Below, one piece after another: positions 7,191 through 16,900 of a stretch of DNA of 24,907 bases. Origin of the DNA: UBA9630 sp043725085 (GTDB lineage: Bacteria > Patescibacteriota > Minisyncoccia > Moranbacterales > UBA2206); NCBI GenBank assembly GCA_043725085.1, contig JAYSLY010000040.1, forward strand, positions 1 through 24,907, read 5' to 3'. Below the pieces are notes generated by a model. The model searched no databases and had not been told where the DNA came from. It saw only the letters and a program-made list of their open reading frames with translations. The stretch's first letter is position 1. Every line of letters starts with the position of its first letter. The translations under genes were made by a program, and so were the position numbers.

Positions 7191-7225
7191 GATTTTTTAG
7201 GAATAGCCTAGAAGCTAAATTTAAC

Positions 7226-7252
7226 TTCTCTTCTCCCGGAGGGAGAAGAGGA
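7226..7252 (+). repeat. Strong intergenic hairpin without T-tract
   Basis: CTCTTCTCCC (7228-7237), loop GGA, GGGAGAAGAG (7241-7250): a 10-bp perfect stem, extendable by a T-G and a T-A pair. It lies between the two GT4 genes. No T-run follows on either strand, so a classical terminator is unlikely; it may be a processing or stability element or a palindromic repeat. Confidence 0.6.
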
Positions 7253-7292
7253 TATAAATAAAGTCCTGTCGAGTGCAAAAAATAAGGGTTTG

Positions 7293-7301
7293 TGGTAAAA
7301 T
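7293..7301 (+). promoter_or_regulatory. Extended -10 promoter for the second GT4 operon
   Basis: TGGTAAAAT fits the TGn-extended -10. It ends 13 bases before the ATG at 7315, giving a leader of about 7 bases. No clear -35. Confidence 0.5.
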
Positions 7302-7314
7302 TAGAATTACTGAA

Positions 7315-8466
7315 ATGTCCAATAGTATGCCACAACCAAAAGAACTAAAAATTGCTCTAGTCCATGATTTTCTGATTGAATTTGGCGGAGCGGAACGCGT
7401 TTTGAAAGTGCTTTGCGAAATGTTTCCCGAAGCGCCGATTTATACGCTGCTCGCAGAGAAAGAAAATTTTCCCGGCTGGCTTAAGAATAGAAAAATTGAA
7501 ACCTCATTTCTTCAAAAGTGGCCGGCGTTTTTGCGTAAAAGAAAAAAATGGCTTTTGCCATTTTTGCCGGTAGCGCCGGAAACTTTCAATCTTCGTGATT
7601 TTGATCTGGTTATCTCCAGCTCCGGAGCGTGGTCTAAGGGGATTGTGACGCGGCTCAACACGGTGCATATTTCCTATTTGCACAGCCCGATGCGTTTTGT
7701 TTGGGATATGAACGGGGAATATTTGAAGGATCAAAAAAAAGGTCGAGCGATGAATTTTTTCACGCGACTAATCCTAAACTATATCCGCGTTTGGGATTTT
7801 GCGGCAGCCGATCGGCCGGAATTTTTGATTGCCAATTCGCGCTATACTAAAGATAGAATCAAAAAATATTATAACCGTGAATCAACCGTGATCTATCCGC
7901 CCGTCCACATTGCTACGCAAAGTGTTATGGGCAGGCCCGCAGTTGAAACTGCGCAAAAGTATTTTTTGGTCGTTTCCAGACTTTCGGCCTACAAAAAAAT
8001 AGATGTGATTGTGGAGGCGTTTAATAAGCTCGAATTGCCCTTGGTTGTCGTGGGCACGGGTGAGCAAGAAAAATATCTAAAGTCAATTGCTAATAAGAAC
8101 ATCAAATTCCTCGGATTTCAATCGGATGAAAAGCTGGCAAAGATTTATGCCGGAGCGCGGGCATTTGTTTTTTCCGCTATTGATGATTTTGGCATTGCGC
8201 CTGTTGAAGCGATGCAAGAAGGTGTGCCGGTTTTAGCGCTCAAAAAAGGTGGAATGAAAGAGATTGTCATTGAAGGAAAAACAGGCGAATTTTTTGAAGC
8301 TGCGACACCGGAAGTAATCGCTGATGGTGTGCGTCGACTGCGAGAAAATGAAGCTAGCTATGACATTGAAGCAATCAAAGCGCGAGCGAAAGAGTTTAGC
8401 GAGGAGCGGTTTAAAAAAGAAATGGGGGAGTTTATTGAGAATGTTTATGCGAATTATCGGCAATAA
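7315..8466 (+). CDS. GT4-family glycosyltransferase (WbaZ/mannosyltransferase-like)
   Basis: 383 residues from the ATG at 7315. The frame extends upstream to a GTG at 7273, but that start lies before the -10 element, and ATG 7327 is an alternative. The family signature begins with KIALVHDFLIEFGGAERVLKV at 12-32, including the nucleotide-binding G-G-A-E-R. Further motifs are YLHSPMRFVWD (121-131), YFLVVSRLSAYKKIDVIVEAF (216-236) and DDFGIAPVEAMQEGVPVLA (290-308) with Glu298 as the second Glu of the E/D-x7-E motif. It is cytoplasmic and acts in glycan assembly; specificity is unknown. Its 3' end overlaps the next gene by 26 bases, so the two are translationally coupled in an operon that also reaches ftsQ. 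Confidence 0.88.
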   Translation: MSNSMPQPKELKIALVHDFLIEFGGAERVLKVLCEMFPEAPIYTLLAEKENFPGWLKNRKIETSFLQKWPAFLRKRKKWLLPFLPVAPETFNLRDFDLVISSSGAWSKGIVTRLNTVHISYLHSPMRFVWDMNGEYLKDQKKGRAMNFFTRLILNYIRVWDFAAADRPEFLIANSRYTKDRIKKYYNRESTVIYPPVHIATQSVMGRPAVETAQKYFLVVSRLSAYKKIDVIVEAFNKLELPLVVVGTGEQEKYLKSIANKNIKFLGFQSDEKLAKIYAGARAFVFSAIDDFGIAPVEAMQEGVPVLALKKGGMKEIVIEGKTGEFFEAATPEVIADGVRRLRENEASYDIEAIKARAKEFSEERFKKEMGEFIENVYANYRQ

Positions 8467-9328
8467 AAAAATAATTGATTCGCTCAATCAGGCGCTGGAA
8501 AAAAATAGCTTAGCACAGAGCTATCTTTTTTGCGGTCCGCAGGCGCTGGGAAAGTTTCTTTCTGCCAGAGAATTTGCGGAAAAATTAACCGGCGGACATG
8601 GCGAGGTGGTAAATTCCAATTTACGACTAATCGAACCGGAAATAGAAGAAAAAGACGGAGTTTTCAAGGAAAAAGAAATTAAGTTGGATGCGATTCGGCG
8701 CTTGCAAAAAGAATTTAGCTTAACTGGCTTTGCCTCGCAGTATCGCGTGGCGGTTATTCGCAGCGCTCAAAATTTGAATGTGTCGTCACAAAACGCACTG
8801 CTCAAGATTCTCGAAGAGCCGCCGGAAAAAGCGGTGATTATTCTTATTGCGGAAGATGAAAAAAAATTATTGCCAACCATTATTTCGCGTTGTCAAATCA
8901 AGCGGTTTAGGCTTTTATCCAAAAACGAATTAAGCGAGATGGCGGAGCCGGATGTGCCAAACAGAAACGAGCTCATTTTTTGGTCTCTTGGTCGTCCGGG
9001 ATTTTTCCGAGATTTGTTGGATAATCCCGAGAAATTGAAGGAGCGAAAAGTAATTGCGAGAGAGTTACGCGGCATATTTTCTACCTCCGGAAATGAAAAG
9101 CTATTTTTGGCAGAAAGCCTGAGTAAAAATACTCCCGTGCTTTTGGAAAAAATGGATCTTTGGAGCGTGCTTTTTCGCAGTGTGATTTTGGGTGAAAAAA
9201 GTCCTATTGTGATCGATCCGGCAAAAGCGCTAAAATTGATTGAAAAAATAGAAGAAAGCAAAAAGCTAATTAGCAGTACAAATTCCAATGTACGCTTGGT
9301 GGTGGAAAACCTCTTGTTGGCATTTTAA
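8441..9328 (+). CDS. holB: DNA polymerase III delta-prime-like clamp-loader subunit
   Basis: 295 residues from the ATG at 8441. That start is preceded by GGGGGAG at 8424-8430, one of the few good ribosome binding sites in the window; ATG 8447 is an alternative. Landmarks: IIGNKKIIDSLNQALEKNSLAQSYLFCGP (5-33), the classic N-terminus of clamp-loader ATPases; NALLKILEEPP (118-128); and ISRCQ with the Ser-Arg-Cys arginine-finger motif at 149-151. The P-loop reads GPQALGKF instead of GPxGxGKT, and the four-Cys zinc module is missing, consistent with a stator-like delta-prime rather than the DnaX motor. It acts in loading the sliding clamp. Its place between a glycosyltransferase and ftsQ is probably just operon packing. 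Confidence 0.85.
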   Translation: MFMRIIGNKKIIDSLNQALEKNSLAQSYLFCGPQALGKFLSAREFAEKLTGGHGEVVNSNLRLIEPEIEEKDGVFKEKEIKLDAIRRLQKEFSLTGFASQYRVAVIRSAQNLNVSSQNALLKILEEPPEKAVIILIAEDEKKLLPTIISRCQIKRFRLLSKNELSEMAEPDVPNRNELIFWSLGRPGFFRDLLDNPEKLKERKVIARELRGIFSTSGNEKLFLAESLSKNTPVLLEKMDLWSVLFRSVILGEKSPIVIDPAKALKLIEKIEESKKLISSTNSNVRLVVENLLLAF

Positions 9329-9334
9329 ATTCAC

Positions 9335-10252
9335 ATGATCAAAGTAATTAATCGTAGAAAAAATAGATCAGGCGTTGAATCGTCACGCGGGAAAAAGAAA
9401 TTTTCCGGCAAGTGGGTGATTCGTTTGGTGGCACTATTTTTTTTGGCAACTGTGGCCTATGCTTTGTTTTTTTCTGATTTTTTGAACATAACGGATTTGG
9501 AGATTTCCGGTCTGGAGAAATTGAACGAAGCACCGGTTAGGGAAGCGATTAATGAGAGATTAGAGGAGAAATACTTAAATCTGATCGGCAAGAATAACCT
9601 GATTCTATTGCAAAAAAGTGAGATTCGAAGGATGCTTTTGACTGATTTCAAGCGAATTGAAGCTGTGCAGATTGAAGAAGTTTTTCCAAATAAACTGGTG
9701 GTGGCGATTAAGGAGAGAAACTTGACGATGCTGCTTTGCAGCTCCGGCAAGTGCTATGTTCTCAATGAGCGAGGAGAAGAGTATCCGGCGGATAACTTCA
9801 GCCCAGAAGAGCTGGAGGCGGAGAATCTGGTCACGCTGGATGATTTGAGCGGTTCGCAAATTGACACAGAAAACAATCCGCTGGAGAGTAGTTTTCAAGA
9901 TTTCATATTAAAACTGGGAGACAGAGTTTTTGGCGATACCGGAATCGTTCTTGGCAAGCACTATGAAACTCCAAGCCGAATGTCAGGGGACTTGAAAGTG
10001 GAAACTCAAGATGGTTGGCAAATTAATTTTAGTCAAGACATTGGATTGGAAAAAGAACTTTTAATGCTTAAAACCGTGCTTACGAATAAGATTCCAAAAG
10101 ATCAGCAAAAAAATCTTGAATATATCGATCTGCGTATTGCCAATAAGGTTTTTTATAAGTTCAAAGACGGCGTGGAACAAACGCAGGAGCAAGCGCCAGA
10201 AAATGTTCCAGTGCAGACGCCGGAGGTTAAGAAAGATAAGAAGAAAAACTAG
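9335..10252 (+). CDS. ftsQ: Cell division protein FtsQ/DivIB-like (POTRA domain)
   Basis: 305 residues. A basic cytoplasmic tail (1-27) precedes one transmembrane helix (about 28-46). A POTRA domain follows at about 50-120, starting F-L-N-I-T-D-L-E-I-S-G-L and ending FPNKLVVAIKERNLTMLL, the usual POTRA boundary. The FtsQ beta-domain then begins with CYVLNERGEEY. Residues 270-305 are a Pro/Gln/Lys-rich tail. FtsQ links early and late divisome proteins (FtsB/FtsL) outside the membrane and regulates septal wall synthesis. It lies 6 bases after holB. The last bases overlap the stop of the convergent gene: CTAG at 10,249-10,252 supplies TAG on both strands. Confidence 0.85.
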   Translation: MIKVINRRKNRSGVESSRGKKKFSGKWVIRLVALFFLATVAYALFFSDFLNITDLEISGLEKLNEAPVREAINERLEEKYLNLIGKNNLILLQKSEIRRMLLTDFKRIEAVQIEEVFPNKLVVAIKERNLTMLLCSSGKCYVLNERGEEYPADNFSPEELEAENLVTLDDLSGSQIDTENNPLESSFQDFILKLGDRVFGDTGIVLGKHYETPSRMSGDLKVETQDGWQINFSQDIGLEKELLMLKTVLTNKIPKDQQKNLEYIDLRIANKVFYKFKDGVEQTQEQAPENVPVQTPEVKKDKKKN

Positions 10253-12099
10253 TTCAGATTCTTCAAATCTTCCGGGTTGAGATGATAGATGAAAATTGAA
10301 GTGCCGACTTGATAGAATGGTTTGATTTTTTGAGTCCAGCGGTAAGTTTCTTGGTCTTTTTTGTCTTTGTTGTAGATACTACCCTCAAGGAAATTGGTTG
10401 AGATGGCGTACCATCCGGCTTCCAGCGGACGCTTGGAGTCATGCCACATCACATATTTGTCTTTGATATAGTATTTCACATCCGCTCCGCCGAAATAATC
10501 CACGCGGATTTTGTCTATTTCCGGATGCTTATTCAGAAATAGTTGCAGTCTTTTGAGGTCTTGTCCCCAATCAGCATTGGAATCGGTGACAAAGTTGTAG
10601 CCATTTTTTGGCCCACCGGCGATTTGATTGAAATAGGACATATAGTAGGGATAGGCAACAGCGGTTTCAATGATGAGGAGTAGCGACAGGATGAAGGTGG
10701 TAGAAAGAAAAGTGATTTTAGTGGGCAAATTTTTTCTTTTTTGGCAAAAGTCGATGATAACTTTTGCTGTCAGGATATAGGCAAAAGGCAAAATCGGGAA
10801 GAGATGGCGAAAGCCGATGTTGAGGTTCCCGGTAACACTAATGTAGGTGTAGAGCAAGATAAAAGAAAACATTCCCAGCGTTTCAATGTGGTGTCTTATG
10901 TAGTCCCTAAGCGCAACAAACCAGGGTGCTCTCGCAGTCGATTCTTTGAAGTGATTGGCGAGGGCTTTGATATTATTCCAAAATGCCAGAAGCAAAGCTG
11001 AGAGCATGAGAAAGAGCATAATTAGAGGTTCTTTGAGTACGAAAACTGTTTGGAAATAGGTAGGAAAAGCGTTTATGGAAACTTGATGCATGAAATAGGC
11101 GCCATTTCCGCCAGCTACTCTTTTGAAGACCATGGCAATGCCAAGCAGATAGGTAGCGAGCGGGCGGAGCGTGGCCGATTCGTTGAGTGAGAGTAGAATT
11201 TTATTGGTATAGACGTTTTTGATGTTGGCAGTATCTTGGGGACTGAAAGAAAAATTAATTTGTTGAGCGAGCTTGTCAGCCGGCATTTTATACGTATTAA
11301 AGGCATAAAATAGCCAGACAATAAGGATTGAGATGGCGAAGGCGACTAGGCTCTTTCCAAGATATTCGCCCAGTTTTTTTAGTTTGAACAAAATCACGCT
11401 TTTATCCCGGGCAGGAATTTTTTTGACTAATGGGTAGATGATCGCAACGAGGCCAAAAATCGGGAAAAGCATAATCGAGGAAAATTTTGTCAGCTGAACG
11501 AGAGCGAGAAAAAATCCTCCAATGGCAACATTTTTCCAGGTCGGATCTTTGATGAATTTTAGAAAATAATAAAAAGACAGCATCATAAATCCGGCAATGC
11601 CAATGTCGGTTGTGACAAAATGATTGTGGCCAAGGATGTTCGGATCGAAAGCGTAAAGAGTGAGAGCGAGAAGCCCTCCTAATGTTCCGGAAAATTCCTT
11701 GCCCCATTTGAAAATAAAGAAGCCAAAAAGCAGCGAGAGCAAGATGATGGGAATGCGCGCCCAAAAAATCAGCTGATCAGCGTTATTCCCCATTTCCCAA
11801 AAGAGATTATGGCCGGCGTCCCACTGGCCGTTGGTATCAGTGGTCCAAAAATTTTGCGTGGTATCAAATTTCAGATGCATAAACATCAGTGGCAGGGCGG
11901 CGAGGTCTTTGAGGAGTGGTGGATGCTCCGGGTTGAGACGCATGTCATGCATCGTCAGGTAGGAATAGCCGGCCGGGATATGAGCTGTTTCGTCATAAAC
12001 AGCGCTGTCCCACCAGGCGTTAAGGACTGAGACGACAAACATAAATGTGAGAATAACCCCCACAATTAGCTTGTAGTTTTTTTCTAGGAATTTTTGCAT
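10249..12099 (-). CDS. Family 39-like GT-C membrane glycosyltransferase
   Basis: 616 residues, polytopic with about 10-12 hydrophobic segments. After the first helix (11-29) comes DSAVYDETAHIPAGYSYL with Asp36-Glu37, and RLNPEHPPLLK (54-64). This arrangement fits the first outer loop of dolichyl-phosphate-mannose protein mannosyltransferases (GT39/PMT_2), where acidic residues are catalytic. The soluble C-terminal part (about 500-616) lies outside and contains SNADWGQDLKRL, often seen in this family. It would take a sugar from a polyprenyl-phosphate donor on the outer face and pass it to a protein or glycan. Specificity is unknown. It is 78 bases downstream of the other GT-C gene and probably co-transcribed. 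Confidence 0.85.
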   Translation of the reverse strand: MQKFLEKNYKLIVGVILTFMFVVSVLNAWWDSAVYDETAHIPAGYSYLTMHDMRLNPEHPPLLKDLAALPLMFMHLKFDTTQNFWTTDTNGQWDAGHNLFWEMGNNADQLIFWARIPIILLSLLFGFFIFKWGKEFSGTLGGLLALTLYAFDPNILGHNHFVTTDIGIAGFMMLSFYYFLKFIKDPTWKNVAIGGFFLALVQLTKFSSIMLFPIFGLVAIIYPLVKKIPARDKSVILFKLKKLGEYLGKSLVAFAISILIVWLFYAFNTYKMPADKLAQQINFSFSPQDTANIKNVYTNKILLSLNESATLRPLATYLLGIAMVFKRVAGGNGAYFMHQVSINAFPTYFQTVFVLKEPLIMLFLMLSALLLAFWNNIKALANHFKESTARAPWFVALRDYIRHHIETLGMFSFILLYTYISVTGNLNIGFRHLFPILPFAYILTAKVIIDFCQKRKNLPTKITFLSTTFILSLLLIIETAVAYPYYMSYFNQIAGGPKNGYNFVTDSNADWGQDLKRLQLFLNKHPEIDKIRVDYFGGADVKYYIKDKYVMWHDSKRPLEAGWYAISTNFLEGSIYNKDKKDQETYRWTQKIKPFYQVGTSIFIYHLNPEDLKNLN

Positions 12100-12177
12100 T
12101 TTTTTATTTTTTATGACTTACATCGTTTGACTATTTTTTGGCAAATGCGTAAGCCTTGGTTTAGAAAGTTTAAAAAT

Positions 12178-13755
12178 TTATTCCAGCGTATAAAAACTAA
12201 GTCCGTATGAATCTTTTGCTTCTTTTAGCTGCAGTGTGGGAAATTCATTTTCGAGATAGGTAAGCACATCATCATTTTTTTCTGTCAGGATGATGATAAA
12301 GTCAGTCGTTTTTGGTTTTATGGAATCAATTTGTCCGGAATAGACAAATTCCAAATTGGGCATATTTTGACTAAAAAGGGTGATCGGAACTCTTTGCATG
12401 CTTTCTGCTACGACAAACTTCTCTTTTTGATCCGGGAGTGTCTTGAGATAGTTTGTGACATCCATAGAGACGTTTTCGAAAGAACGCGCAGTTTCAGTTT
12501 TGCTAGCCCAAAAGATATGATATTTGATGCTGTTAAATAATCCAACAAAAAGGAGCATTGAGATGATCAAAAACATTGAGATACCGCGAAAGAGCCAGGA
12601 ATATTTCTTGGTATATTCGATTAGGTAGTCAATCGTGAGTGCGGAAAAAATGAAAACTACCGGGAGGGTGCCGATGGAACGTAGTGCATGAGGCAGCCCC
12701 TCGTTTGTCATAAATTCCGGTGCGAGCATAATGAAAAACCAAGAGACTAAAAACATATAGAGATCCATTTTATCGCTGCGTTCTTTTTTGTAGAAGCGCA
12801 ATGCGAGCAAGTGAATCAGGCGCAAAGCCGAATAGATTAGGCCAAAAAGAAAAGCGATGCCGGAAATCACGTCAAGAATCGGATAGGGTGGATAGTTATG
12901 ACGCCAATTCTGGTCACCCCAAAAGTTATACTTCACCAAGCTCAAAGAAAGGCTGCGTAAAAATGTTTTCACCGGATGTCCATGATTAACCTCAGGAGAG
13001 AGCACGGAAATTGAAGCGCTGCGCGAGTCCAAATATTCCGGGTGGATATAGTATGTGTAGAGCATGGGAGCGGCAGCGATGGTGGTGAAAATGACAAAAA
13101 TCAAAATCTGTTTCCAATAGTTTTTTAGGAAACTTTTACGCGAGATAATGAAGCTCACAAGCATCACGATGAGAATGGCCGGAGCAATGCGAAACGCGAT
13201 GTAGGTATGAAGACCGAGGCCGAAAACTAGCCCGCCCAAGACAAAGTCCCACCATTTTTTAGTACGCAGGCCTTTGAAAAGGAAATAGAAAGAAAAAACC
13301 AAGACCATCGGGAGCATGTTGGCGCGAAAAGAAATGCGCGAAAAATTGATAGCCCAATAGGAGACGGCCACTAAATAGCCGGCGATAAGAGCAATACGTT
13401 CTTTTCTGGTGGCGGAAAAGAAGGGTGTGAAGAGTTCTTTGGTGAGAAGATATGTGCCTAGAATTGTTAGTGTGCCGCAAAGAATGGCGGGGAGTCTGAG
13501 TGACATCACACTGATACCAAAGAGTTTGAAACACATAGCGACCATATTCATGAAAAGTCCCTCGCGGCCGTTATTGGCTGTGTAGAACAGTTGGTAGTTG
13601 CCGGTATTGTTGGCGGTCACGGCGTCAATTCCGTTCACGGCTTCATCCGGATAAACTCCCGGCGGAGTGTGGTCGATATTGACGAAGCGCAGAAAAAATC
13701 CCAACGCAACAATCGCAAAAAGCAAAACGTAAATCCAACTTTTATTTTTTTTCAT
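12178..13755 (-). CDS. ArnT/GT39-like GT-C membrane glycosyltransferase
   Basis: 525 residues, polytopic with about 10 hydrophobic segments. The first helix (7-25) is followed by PPGVYPDEAVNGIDA with Asp37-Glu38, the acidic pair of the first outer loop, then NNGREGLFMN (61-70), as in ArnT/PMT-like transferases. A soluble outer domain occupies about 420-525. It probably transfers sugar from a polyprenyl-phosphate carrier to a protein or glycan at the outer membrane face. It differs clearly from its neighbour in sequence, so this is not a recent duplication. It is first gene of a minus-strand pair with a TGCTATACT promoter about 59 bases upstream. Confidence 0.83.
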   Translation of the reverse strand: MKKNKSWIYVLLFAIVALGFFLRFVNIDHTPPGVYPDEAVNGIDAVTANNTGNYQLFYTANNGREGLFMNMVAMCFKLFGISVMSLRLPAILCGTLTILGTYLLTKELFTPFFSATRKERIALIAGYLVAVSYWAINFSRISFRANMLPMVLVFSFYFLFKGLRTKKWWDFVLGGLVFGLGLHTYIAFRIAPAILIVMLVSFIISRKSFLKNYWKQILIFVIFTTIAAAPMLYTYYIHPEYLDSRSASISVLSPEVNHGHPVKTFLRSLSLSLVKYNFWGDQNWRHNYPPYPILDVISGIAFLFGLIYSALRLIHLLALRFYKKERSDKMDLYMFLVSWFFIMLAPEFMTNEGLPHALRSIGTLPVVFIFSALTIDYLIEYTKKYSWLFRGISMFLIISMLLFVGLFNSIKYHIFWASKTETARSFENVSMDVTNYLKTLPDQKEKFVVAESMQRVPITLFSQNMPNLEFVYSGQIDSIKPKTTDFIIILTEKNDDVLTYLENEFPTLQLKEAKDSYGLSFYTLE

Positions 13756-13813
13756 TGTTTTTGGTTTTCACCGGAATTAAAAAATTAAAAATACTCACCT
13801 TTGTTGCGAAATT

Positions 13814-13822
13814 AGTATAGCA
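13814..13822 (-). promoter_or_regulatory. Extended -10 promoter for the minus-strand GT-C pair
   Basis: Read on the minus strand this is TGCTATACT. Predicted start near 13,807, leader about 50 bases. The -35 region is not consensus and overlaps the DnaA-box-like 9-mer. Confidence 0.55.
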
Positions 13823-13835
13823 TATTTTTTTTGAG

Positions 13836-13844
13836 TTATCCACA
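13836..13844 (+). promoter_or_regulatory. Perfect DnaA-box 9-mer in the divergent promoter region
   Basis: TTATCCACA is the consensus DnaA box. It sits between two divergent promoters next to a T-run (13,823-13,832), at about the -35 position of the minus-strand promoter. No second box is visible nearby, so a replication origin is not supported. Confidence 0.4.
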
Positions 13845-13889
13845 GGGATGATTTGTTTTTCTCTTGTAGCGAAAAATGTTTTTTTGGTG

Positions 13890-13895
13890 TATAAT
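13890..13895 (+). promoter_or_regulatory. -10 element for the three-gene ATPase cassette
   Basis: Perfect TATAAT, 27 bases before the ATG at 13,923, giving a leader near 20 bases. The -35 is poor (TTGTAG at 13,864-13,869 with a 20-base spacer). Confidence 0.5.
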
Positions 13896-13922
13896 TTAGA
13901 CAAGTAAAAATAATATTTATTT

Positions 13923-16900
13923 ATGGGACCTGAAAATAATATTGCAGTAGTGGGTGCTAGCGCAGAAGATAAGAAAAAATTACTTGCGCGTATTGCCGAA
14001 GAGACAAAGGAGTTTGATAATGGCAAGGGTTCTAAGAAATGGGAAGACCTTAGTCCTGAAACTCAAGCTGCGATAGAAAAAAGCAAAAAGGATGACAGAA
14101 AAAAGAGAAAGATGGTTGCAACAGGTGGCAGAAAGAATGAACCGAAAAATGTGGTAGGTGCCGGTGACATTGAGCAAGAAGATGTAAAAGACACGTACGC
14201 AGAGCGGGTGATTAATTCGCCGGACTCGGTTATTTCTCATGAAGATGAGGACGAGCTGGCGGAGCGAATGGCAGGGGCCAAAGAGAAGGATTTGGCTATT
14301 ACTGGACAGGAAGAAGAAGTTGAAAATATAGAAGAGCTCAAGCAAAAACTTGGGATGGCGGAATTGAGCCTGGAAGAAGCCGAGGCGGCTTATCGAGAAA
14401 AAGTAGCAGAGAACGAAAAGGCCGCTAAGAGTTTTTTGGTTAAATTATGGCTTAGGAAAATCGATGATCAGGCGCAAACTAAGGATGAAGAAAAGCTTTT
14501 GCGGCAAATAATGGAGGAGAGAAAGAAGACAGTCGAAGATTTGAAGCAAAAAATACAAGATTTGGAACCAAAACAAGAAAAAGAGAAGCCCAATACCATA
14601 TTCGATGGTTTCAAGGAATTGGGAATAAAAAAAGAAGAATTGGAAAAAATGGATGGGTTTGAAAACTTGTCTGAGGGACAAAAACTTTTGGTTTTGGAAA
14701 ATTTGAAACAATTGACACTGGGGAGGATTCAGGAAGAAGCGGCGGAAAGTGTTGATAAGGATATTGCAAAGTCAAATATCTTGGGTAAAATATGGAAAAA
14801 TATTGGTAAGAAATTTTATATTGCCAAGAAAGAAAAGATGACTGCCAAGGAATTGATGGGTGGCGGGATGGGTGTGCATGGAGAAATGTTGGGGCAATTG
14901 ATAGCTGGAGCAAAGGATGGGCCAGGAGTAGAAGTGAAGGATGGAAAATTAGAAATCCAATATGTCAGTGGTTTGGATAATTTAACACCGGAGCAAGAAG
15001 GTCAGGTAGCAGAATTTAATACCATAGCGACTGAATTTAGTAAGATTCCCTACGAGTGGTCGTTGGATACAGCCGGTGGAAAGGAAAAGAAAAGATATCA
15101 GGAAGTTAGAGCGAGATATCAAGAATCAGTTAGAAATATTTTTGATATCAAAAATGAAAGAGATGGCGGGGATATGTGCAAGACAGCCGTCTACATTAGC
15201 AACTTGGAAAAAAACGTGCAACTCAATCAGTTTTTAAGTAGCAATCCCGAGGTCGAGGAGCAATTAGCGAGTATTAAGGATGATGCTTTATGGACAAAAG
15301 CTTTGGCGAATATTGTTACGGAAAAAGGAGTTTATTCCGGGATTGGTTTTTTGGCTCGAACGGGGACTGTTAGTCTCATCGGCTTGGCAGGCGCTCCTTT
15401 GGTTGCGGCCAGTATGGGAGGGGTTATGGCTTGGAGAAGGGCCAAGGAATCTCTTAAGGATAAAGATCGAAAAGCGAGGAAGGGTGGCCCAGAGGACAAG
15501 AGCGAGGAAGCAAAAGAATTTATGGATGTTAAATATTTGCAAGAGCCGATTGGAGATCTTATCTCGGTGATTGAGAGCCTTTCGGGCGCAGTGGCGATAG
15601 AAGGCAAAGATTCAACGCAGTATCTTCTATTATCCAAAGAGCAAATCAAGGAGAGACGAGAAGAAGCATTGCGGTCATTGAAGTTTAATCTTTCTGAAGC
15701 GCAGCGTAATCTTGAGGCGGGAACGGTTAACTTTGGAGAAAAGAAAGACAGAGTTTTTAATCAATATGAGTTAATTAAGAATATTTCCAGAGGATCAGTG
15801 CTTTTGGAGGCGAATAAATTTAATATTGATAATAAGAAATATGATGGGAATCCAGAAGCGAAAGCGAACATAAATATTGAGGAAAAAATAAAGGAAAGTA
15901 TTCTCAATGCGCGAAAAGAGTATGACAATGGTCATATACCGGTATTTGATCCAAAAGCGATTGAAAGAGACTGGAGAAATAGAGTTGCTTTGGAGGGTAA
16001 GGGAGATTTGCAAGCTATCATGGAAATCGTAGAACAAAAAAACACGGAAATTTCAGAAGCACGAAGAAGGTATTTGCTTGAAAAAACACTCAACGGTGTC
16101 GTGATGGGAGCAACTTTTGCTTCGATTGGAGCGGCGGCAAGACATTTTGGTGAGGCTTGGTTTGGCTGGAAGGGATCTGAAAATGTGGCTGGAGGAGGAG
16201 CGGACAAATCAACGGAACCTGCAAAATATGATCTAACGGTCCCTGCTCCGGCGGATAATCTGCAGCCTGGCAATGTTCCTGCGGCAGTGGCAGGAAATAT
16301 GGCTAAACCAGTTGCTGCTTCGGCTGCTGGAGTTGGCGGTTCTCATGAAACAGTAACTCGTACCGGTGCTTCAGATGGTGATCGATTTCATGCTGGCAAT
16401 GCGGATACGCACACATCTCCCCAATATCAAGAAGGTATTCCTAAGGGTAGCAGTATAGAAAGGGAAATTATTAAAAAATTCGAGGAAGCCGGCTTGGACA
16501 AAAAAGATGCGGGGAAATATGCGCATCGAATGGTTCAAAGGTTTATTGATGACAACAATGGAAAAACATCCCTAGAGGCATTGAATAAAGTTAAGCCAGG
16601 AGAATTACTCAAATTTGATATTGATCCGAAAAATCCAGACAGCAGCTCTATTCAAGAGTTTCGAGGAATGTTTGGTCATCATGCTGATGCGACTTCTCTG
16701 CATAACGATACTGGTGCGATGAGCGGAGAAGCGACAGGAGATTCCAGAATGGACGCAATAACAAGGCAAATGGAAGATGAAGCAAAAGAAAGAGGGTTTA
16801 ATAATCATATTATTGGAGAACAGGTAAAAGAGATGAATAGTGTTTCGCCTGGTAATTTAGAAAGTATAGAAAGCAACCTTGCAGATGGTGCGAAAGGCGC

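Noticed and set aside
13756..13922. Possible replication origin in the divergent AT-rich region with a DnaA box
   Set aside because: Only one clear 9-mer is present, there is no dnaA or dnaN next to it, and the AT-rich bases are explained by two promoters.
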